From an uncultured Muribaculaceae bacterium (GTDB lineage: Bacteria; Bacteroidota; Bacteroidia; Bacteroidales; Muribaculaceae), in contig CAJTXU010000024.1 of NCBI GenBank assembly GCA_910584125.1, positions 1-44,263 of the forward strand: 44,263 nucleotides of DNA, read 5' to 3'. Every line of letters begins with the position of its first letter. Positions within the stretch are counted from its first letter, which is position 1. Made by a program: the position numbers and the translations under genes. The notes below the pieces were generated by a model. The model was not told where the DNA came from. It searched no databases and saw only the letters and a list, made by a program, of their open reading frames with translations. Positions 19,701 through 28,700 of this stretch are shown piece after piece.

Positions 19701-22700
19701 GTACAGGCCCGCTCCCGCTCCGCTGTCGTGCTCCGTCAGCGTTATCCCGCTGAGAACCTCCGTCAGCATCGGTTGCTCCGTGTCGTATTCCTCCCCGGTC
19801 GCCGGATCCGTCCACGTGCTCCACGGCTCGTAACTCCGTCTGGCGTCTTCCGGTCCCAGACCTCTCATCCAGCGCACTGCCGTTTCCACTTCCTGCGTCC
19901 GCATCAGTTTGTCCACCAACTCCTCTATCTCTTCCGGGTCGTCCATGAATTCCTCCTTGGGCGCTCGTACTGCGAGTGGCATCTCCCCCCAGTCCGCTTC
20001 GCGGAGTTCGGCCGCTGTCACCTGTTCCCACGGATCGTTCCCCATTTCCACTTCCTGCTCGATCAGCCAGCGAAGAGTATCGCGTATCGACTGCTCCGTT
20101 ACCTTCTCTGTAGCCTCCATCATCACTGTCAGCCACATCCAATCGTCGTTGAATACGTAAAATGTCATCTTGTACTCGTTTATAAAGTTCGTCGTATGTG
20201 GTTACCGCCTCCGGCCGCGCCTCTTCTCTGACAGGAGGATATACCCTGTTCTCGGCGTTGATCTCGCGTATCACGTTGCCTTCGGCGTCGCGACGTCGGC
20301 CGTCAATCAGTATCATGCGGACGTTATAGCCGGTGCCGTTGCGAGAGTAGAGGCTCTTGCCGTCGATAGGTATAATGTCCACCACGTTATAATGGCTGTA
20401 AAGATAACCAAAAAATTGACGGTCTGCAACTTTTTGTAAGCGTCCGTTCTTTTCGTAGGGTGTCGGCCACTTGCCTATCGAGCCTCCGACGATGATTGCA
20501 GCGCGGCCGTCATCGGTCATGCTCTCCAATGCGTTGATCGCCATCTGACCTTCCAGGGTCGTAATCTCAAACAGACCGTCGTATGTGCGCGGGCTCGGTG
20601 CCGTACCGAAAGGAGGATTGGTAACAACCATGTCGTATCGACCCTCAAACGGCAACAGACCGTCCTGATTGGTTATAACCTTGAATCCCATTGCACGGAG
20701 ATTCGCCAGGCGGCGCGGGTCTATGTCGTTGACGTGGCAGTTCTCTTTGGGCACACCGATTGTCAGGGCACCGTTGCCGGCGCTCGGTTCCAGGAGTCGC
20801 TTGCCGTTGTGGCCGTGCGACATCATGAATTGGTCCATTACGTAGCCCATCGGTACAGGGGTGCTGTACTGCTGACGCTGTATGCGCTCCACGTCGCGGT
20901 CTGACAATACCGGCTGTGTGGTGTAGAGCTTCACAATTTTGTTGAAGCCTATCTCCTGGGTGCCGGGGCCTCCGGTGAGTGTGTGCTCGGCGATAGAACG
21001 GGCGCGGAGACTCACGGCCCTCTCCACGAGTTCCTGGAGGTCGGTCGGTGATACGTCCTTCATGCCTCGCTCTTCGGCCATTTTGCTCACCTCTGCCATT
21101 GTCAGCGGTGAGCCTTCATTATTGATGCGCTGAATCAGTTCGTTGCTGACGGCCTCGACAAAATCATGCTCCACGTTGCGGCGTTCCTGCTCTTTGGCGG
21201 AGTCTCCGGCAAGCTCGCTCTTGGGTCGCTGCGGCGCGGGAGCCTGGGAGCCTTCGCCGTCCTTGTGGGCAAGGTCCTTCCACTCGGCGATGGAGCTAAT
21301 GATCGGAGCCATGCCGGTATCAAGTATCGGGCGGCCGTCGCTGTCAACATCGATGATAGTTGCCGAGGTCTTGCCCTGGCCTGGTATCGACCATTCCACG
21401 GTGTCGCCTATCTTGAAACCGTTGCGATCAGCGATGATTTCCTTCTCAACCTTGGGGTCAACCTCAAACTCCTTTTTGGAAAGTTCGTCAAACTCGGCCT
21501 GACTTGTGGCAGGTGCCTTCGGTTCGGTTGCCGGTTGGGGCGTTGTGCCACGCTTCTCCGTCTGTTTGGAAATTTTCGGCTCTTCGAGCTGCTCGCATAT
21601 AGCCACACGCTTACCGGCGCGCACGAGCTTTGGCAGGTATGCGTCGAGGGCATGGTGCGGGAATCCGGCCAGGGGCGTTTTGTCAACACCACGGCTCGTC
21701 AGTGTGAGGCCCAGGGTCTCGGATATAATCCGGGCGTCGTCACGGAAGGTTTCGTAGAAGTCGCCGACGCGGAATAATACAACAGCGTCGGGGTGCTTCT
21801 TCTTCATTGTCTCATACTGCATGAGCAATTTGTCGCCGGTCTTGGCCTGGGGCTCCGGTGCGGACGGTGCCGCGGGTGCCTCCGCCTCGTCGAAAAGCGA
21901 CACTTGCGCCGCCTGTTTCTTGCCTTCTGACTTCCCTTTCGGAAGATAATCCTTTATCTGCCCGCGGATGGCGTTCAGCAACTCCTTATGGCCCGGTGCC
22001 GCAAGCCACCCCTTATGATCCTCTCCTATGATGTAGGATAGATCGTCGCCCCGCTTCATTGTCGTTGTCAGCTCCCGCAAGCGTAAGGCGCCCTCTTCCG
22101 TCTTGTCGAAGTCAATATCAATCCTGAGAGGCTCGTAACCGGCACGGATCGGCAGATTGATTCTGATGTTGCCTCCCGATTCCTTGAAGTCAGTTGTAAT
22201 CAACTGCACACCTTCGGGGAGGTTTTTCTGGTCTAAGCCGAGTTCTTCAACCAGGCTGGCCGCTAAATCCGCGCCCGCCTCGGCTGCTTTCGTCTCGGCC
22301 GACACGGATCCGTCAGGTTTGAAATAACCCGGAATTGCCATTTTATCACGGCTCTTCTTAACCATATCGGTCGCGGCCTGCGGCATGGCGCCCAGTACTT
22401 CCTGCTCGGCCGTTATGCCTCTGGCTGTCTCCACAATGTCCGACTTCTGCTCCTTCAGGAAGTTCACCATGTCAAACTTGGCTATCTCCGCCATTGGCGT
22501 TGCGTCCTTGTACCATTCACCGGCAAGAGCTTCCTCAGTCGCCAGGGTGGCATTGTAGAGCTGCTTGATATACGGGCGTATCCCGTCGCCGACGTTCTCA
22601 ATCATGGCCTGAGCGTATTCATGCAGCTTGCGGGCGCCCTTTTTCATGATGAGGTAGCCTAAGCGACAGCCCAACTCCAGCAACTCTACATCTATTGGCA

Positions 22701-25700
22701 CTCCTCCATATAAAGAGCCTCCTTTCAGACGCGCCTTCATCTTCCTGATAAGCTCGGCGGCCTCGTCCTGGTCCTCTTCGTTGAACCACCGGCTCCGCGC
22801 CTTCCTTGCTTTTTGGTTCAGAGCCTCCGCATCAGCGGCGTCATTGCTCTCTTTCCGCGCAGACTCTCCTGCCGAGGCATATTCGTTTTCTTTCCGTCCA
22901 GAGTCGCCAGTAGAGGGAAAATCTTCCGCCTCCTGGTTCTGTGTGAGCGCTTCTGCGCGAAGCCCGTCGGTACGCTCTTTCAGGCCCTCGGCCGATACGG
23001 GGTGCAGGATAGTTTCGGCAAATGCCTTCGCGGTCTCGGCGTCCTTGAATCCGTAACCACCGGGCACGCTCGTACCACCGAACTGCTCTTTGGCAATATC
23101 CAGGCGTTCCTTCCACACCTCTTTATCGGCACGGGGAAATTTCACACGGTGGAACTTCTTACCCTTCTTGGTCTCGTAGACGTCCAGGTCGTAGCCCTCC
23201 GGGGCCTCGCCCGCCTCCGCCCCGCCGCGTCCAGAGGAAGCGGATCGTCTCTCCTCCAGAAGCTCCTCCGCCGCCACCGTCTTCACATACGTAGCCCCGA
23301 AGCGGTCGATGTCCTCATCATCGAATATCCGCTCCCACTTGTCCACTATCTCCCGGAGCTCCTCGTCAGAAGCCTCCGTAAGATTCTTCTTCCATCCTCT
23401 AACCGACTCATCGAACTCCTCCCGGCTCATCCCTTCCGGCACCCGCCGACGCGCTGAGTCTCCACCCGCGCTTCCTTTCCGCGCCGGGGCGGCAGCCGAG
23501 GTTCCTGACTGTGCCGAGGTTTCTGACTGTGCCGAGGCGGCAGCCGAGGTCTCGTCAGAACTTTCTTCCCCTTTCCCTTGTTTTTCTGACGCAGAGTTAT
23601 TAACTTTGTGGTCAGAAGCAAGTCCGTGAGGCTGAGACGCTGCGGTTTGAAGCTTGCTGTCTACAAGTCCGTTTTGCGGAGTAGCTGTGTCATTCCGCTT
23701 GCCTTCGGGTTCCGTTTCAATGTCACTACTGCTGGCGGAAACGGACTTCTCGCCTAAACTTTGACCTTCAGCGCTGCCCATGCGCTTGTCGCCTTGTTGA
23801 GCCTTGATGGTGGTAACGGTTGGAGTAGCGACGGCTTCAGGAGTCGAGACGGCGCCCGACTCCCAAAGTATAGGCCTTTTTTCAAGACTTGATATCCGGT
23901 CGAAGCCCGAAGTCTTGATGCCCATGAATTCCCCTGTATCGGCTTTTACTACTATCGTCACCGCGCGGTGTGCGATTCCCTTGCGAGTATTCTCCACTGA
24001 GAATATGAATGTATTGCCTTTCCCGAGGCGCACATGGTCCACGCTGTTTACGATGTCAAGCACAAAATCTATGGCATCGTCCAGATTCTTTAAGCCGAGT
24101 TCTTCGGCATGGCGGGTGTATACGTGCCATGCCATCGTCTCTGTTAATTTGAACGGCATCGGATCAACCCCGATCCTGTCAAATATCTCGTCGGGAATTA
24201 CGGTGAGATTCGTTGAACCTTCCTCATTCTGATAGAATACCTCGCCATGGTTCGCTTCTTCTTGCGAGAATGAATATCTCTTGCCGAGATGTCGCTCAAT
24301 CTCGGCATGTCGTTCAGCTATTCTCCGATCACTATCCAGTTCTCCCTCTTCTCCTCTTCCTCTGCCATCTCCCGCAGCTCCTCTTCCACGCTCGGCTCCC
24401 CGTGGCTTCTCCTCGCCTCGTTCTCCGCCTCCAGCATCTCCAGGGCCTCGCGGTCTCCCGCTTTCGCCCCCCGAATCACGCTCACCCAGAGCCATGCCTC
24501 CGTTCTCTCCATTCTCTTTTCTGTTTTTAGGTTCATATTCTATGCCGAGCACTTTCTTTATCGCTTCGGCAAGCGTCATCGGCTCCGACGGACCGGCATC
24601 AAACAGTGTGCCGCCGCCTGTACCCTGCACCGCGTCATACAGGTCGTTCAGTGTCTTCTGGATGAAACTCTGTGTGCCTCCTCTGTACAACGACGCAAGA
24701 CGCACCGCAAAATTACTGAATTTTTCCGAAGGAAGCACCATCTCGCCGGCGTCGTCAATCACATATTGACGCGCCCATGCGTCCGCCGCAGCCACAGCCG
24801 CCCCGACATTGCCCGCCGTCGCGAATGCCTCATACTGCATCATGTCGTGATATGCCATCACGCTCTGCTGCACCTCCTCGATCATCCGTTCTCCCTCCGG
24901 ACTGTCATAGTCCCTGAACGAAGTCGACAGTATCGCCCGCTGCGCCTTCGCCGGAAGACTCTCGAACAGCTCCTCAAGACGCGTGCTGCCTCCTCTGAAC
25001 ACGCTCTGGAACAATATCCCCCGCAAATCCTCGGCACCCTTTCCCGACAGATTCCCCCGCGAGTCGAACGCGCTCTGATATTGCGTCTCGGTTATGATGC
25101 CGTTGTCGGCCATCCATTTCAACGCCTCGACTCCGTTGCGCTCTATCAGCTGCGACAACGACGCTTCTTCGTCATGCGTCTGCAGCAGTACGTTGGCGAA
25201 CGACCGCATCCTCGCTCCCATCTTCTGTACGGCGTTCTTCGCCTTGATCCGCTCCACGCCGCCGCTCTCGGTGTCCGACGCCTCGTATTGCCCGAGTCTT
25301 ATGGCCTCCTCGTCACTGACATCGAGCATGTTCACCACCACCGGATGCTCCATGCGCTCTATATCCGCCGCCTCGACGCCGAACTCCTCCGCATGGTCCA
25401 TCAGATACTGCCTGTACTTCTTCGCCTGCTCCGGCTCGCTCTCGTACATGTAACGCAGCGCGTCGCTACGGCTGTTCCCCTGGATTGTCTCGCCGCGGCG
25501 GTTCACGGTCGGCGCGCCGGTATACGCCGTCACGCTCGACGTGATCTCCTCCGGCCGTATGTTGGCCGCCATCTTCTGCGATGCCAGCACGCTCGCCTTG
25601 TCCGTACGCTCTTTGGGCTGCGCCTCGTCGATAAAATGGTAAGGATTGCGACGACCCTGTATATGGCTCGGCTGGAGATGCGACGCCTCGATTACGGCCA

Positions 25701-28700
25701 CCCGGCCTTTGGGCATCTCGTCTTTGCCGAATTTCACCTCCACTTCTTTTCCTTCGACTGCCTCTATCTCCCCCTGACGGTCCACTTTCTCGGGTCCGTC
25801 ACGCCTGAATCCGCGTGCACGCGCGTCGGCCGGAGTGTCATGAAGCCATTCGGGTACACCTTTCAGCAACTCGCGCTTCTTCCGCTCCGCCTCTTCCTCG
25901 GCCGCTTTCCTCTTTCTCTCGGCCTCGGCCCGTTCCGCCGCTCTCTGTCGCGCCTCTGCCTCCTGCAGCGCGCCCATGGCATCCTGCCGGCGTTGCTCGA
26001 CATTGGCCATCTGTTGCCACAGGTTGTATTCCTGCCCGGCCTGTGCGAGTCCTGCGGAGATGGCCTTCTTCGATGCAAGTATCTCAGCCGGGGTCTTGCC
26101 CTTCGGCTTCTGCTTCTGGGCTTTCTCATACGCCTTGCGCTTCTCCTCGGCCATGGTGTCGGCAATCTCTTTGGCGGTGGCGGCATCTCCCTCGGCAAAT
26201 TCCACAAGGGCATCCCAACCATGCTCCGGGTTCTCGGCCTGTTCAAAGATTGGTTCACCCTTTGCATCGCGGGGAATACGCTGCAGAGGCGTCAACTGTG
26301 CTGTGGCGGAAGCCGAAGTTTCCTGTACGTTCTCTACAGGAACAGCGGAATTGGGAACAGTTTCTCCATCTGAAACGGCGTTTTCTGTAGGATTTTGGTG
26401 TGTTTCGACCGAAGTGGGAACGCTTTCAGACTGATTGGATGCCTGCGCATATTCTCCAATTATATCCCTTACCGGTTTCTTGAAATTGATTATCGGATCT
26501 ATGAAATAGACCTTGCCGTCGATTCCGAGCAACGCGTTGTCGCCCGTAACGTCAGTTACGGAGACCTCTTCATTGCCATATGTGTATTTCCCGTCGGGAT
26601 AAAGCCCTTTCTCAGCCAGCGCCGCCTCTATCTGTTCCTGAGTCGGACGTCCCACCGATTCGATATATCCTTGCGATAGAACAATTCGAGCTTCACCCAA
26701 ATCTTCGCTGATACCTTCGAAACGATAGCGGGTCTCAGGGAAGTACTTGTTGTGCACCAGATGCTCGTATATCGCATCCTCCGGCTGCACGTTTCCCTTC
26801 ATCGGGGACTTGGCATATGGATCCTTTACCTTGTAAACCTTATCAGACGCCCTGTCAATGAATACCTCGCTTTCTCCGGTAGCCTTTAGTTGTTTCTCTC
26901 CGAATTCCTGTTTTCTGTCGCGGTCAAAATACTGACCATTGGCTTTGGCAATACTTACCAGCCTTTCGGATTCCGCCTCGCGTCGATTTCTCTCGCTATC
27001 CCCTGAATGTGCATCACGTGAAGAGGCCAGCCCCTCCTCATACACTCGTATATCGCTTCGGTCTCTATCGGCCTCCACTGTTCCGGCTGCGTCAGAAGCC
27101 ACTCTGCCGCCGTCTGCTTCCCGTGGCTCCGTTCGCTCATCATTATCTTGTTCAGATCCGTTTCCATGCTGCAAATTTACAGAATTATTCTCAATTCCTG
27201 TATGTTCGCCCTCCATATTTTCTTCTGCCTCCGGATTCGCCGCCACATAATCCACGGGATTGCCCTGCTCGTCACGGGCAATAATGGCGTCCAGATCTGC
27301 GCGGGCTATGTCGGTAGTGTAACCGGACATTGTGCGGCCTTTCTCGCTCTTGTCGGTAACGGGGAACGGTGTCCAGATAGTTACCGTCTCACCCTCGCGG
27401 TCAACCACGGCGGCCTGCTGCGTCTCTTCGCGGCCAGACACAGCCACACGGAAAGAATCGCCCCGGTCGTATCTCATAGACACAGGGGGCACCGGCTCAC
27501 TCTCGGCCGGGTCCGCTTTCTTTAATATCGGATGGTCTACATACAGCGTGTTGTTCCTCCACCTGCAGTTTCCCTCACTCAACCCAAGTGCCTCCAGATA
27601 CGGTGTCAGCCTTCTCCTGACCTCCGCCTGCTCTTCTGCCGTCAGGTCCGCCCGTATAATCCGCTCGCTGCCGGGAATGTATTGGTCCAGACCAAGCGCA
27701 TTCTCCTTGGCCATCATGTTTACTGCCACCTCTGTGGTCACGATATTCCCCCTCCCGTCATATTGCAGCTCGTATCCGTGCTTCAGCTGGTTGGCAAGAT
27801 TCCGCAGTCCATCGGTCGACACACTCGTGTGTTCTGTTAATTCATGACCCGCCGGCAGTAACGCCCCGGCAGTCCGCATCATGTCCCGGTAGTTCTCTTT
27901 TTCACCGCTGCCGTTCTGAAATTTAGCGCTCCAGCGATTCGTCGGATTGCCCGCATCGTCGTATTCGCGGAAATATCCCACATAGTTATCATCGTCTATT
28001 GCCGCGATCACCACTGCGTCGTTACCATTTTCATCTCTGTATAGCGTGCCTCCTGTGCCGCGTTCGCTCTCGATATAGCGCGCAGCCCTCACTGGCAATT
28101 CGTCATATGGGGTCTGGTAGTCGTCGGGCATAAGGTCTGTCCGTCGGTTCGGATTGTCAAGACCGTTGTCTTGATTGTCAGGACCTGTCTCCGTGCCGCC
28201 TTCCTCCTCGGCCCGCTCCCGCGCGTACTCCTCGGCCCTCGCCTTACGCGCATCATCAACCCATCTCTGCAGGACGGCAGTCGACACCCTTGCCACTCTG
28301 CCGTCGTACATGATGTCCACATGTCCTGCCACCGGATGCCCATCCCCGTCTGCACTCGGTCCGATCACCTGAACCCGCATCTCGCTCCCGTCAAGATTCA
28401 GTATGCTGTACTCATCCCCGGGCGTGAACGCAAGCTTCCCGGCCATCTCGTCTTCCGCCGTCCGGCTCATATCCTCCCGTATCTGTGTCCGCGCGGCCTC
28501 TTTCTGCGCCTCTGCGTCTATCCCGATTCTGACGCTCACAAACTCTGACGGCGCCGCAAACCTGACTTTTCCCGTCTCGGCGTCCCTGACTATAATACTC
28601 TCGCTCGAGTTGGCCCTGTCTATCCCGGCTCCGCTCGCAAGCATCGTCACCGTGCCGTCTATGATATAGACCTGCCGCTCTGACCCCGTCTCCGGGTCGA

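Noticed and set aside
23427..23621. Another +1-frame ORF in a giant-gene linker
   Set aside because: Product is repetitive Arg/Pro/Lys/His (PRHSQEP-type) that mirrors the Ser/Ala repeat of the giant frame, unlike the three accepted nested ORFs.
24289..26373. 694-codon plus-strand ORF opposite the giant gene
   Set aside because: Antisense shadow of the ParB-like and neighbouring segments; His/Arg/Leu-rich composition without motifs.
28089..28355. +1-frame ORF of 88 codons in the giant gene
   Set aside because: Cys/Thr/Arg-rich, lies over a folded beta domain of the giant protein rather than a linker.
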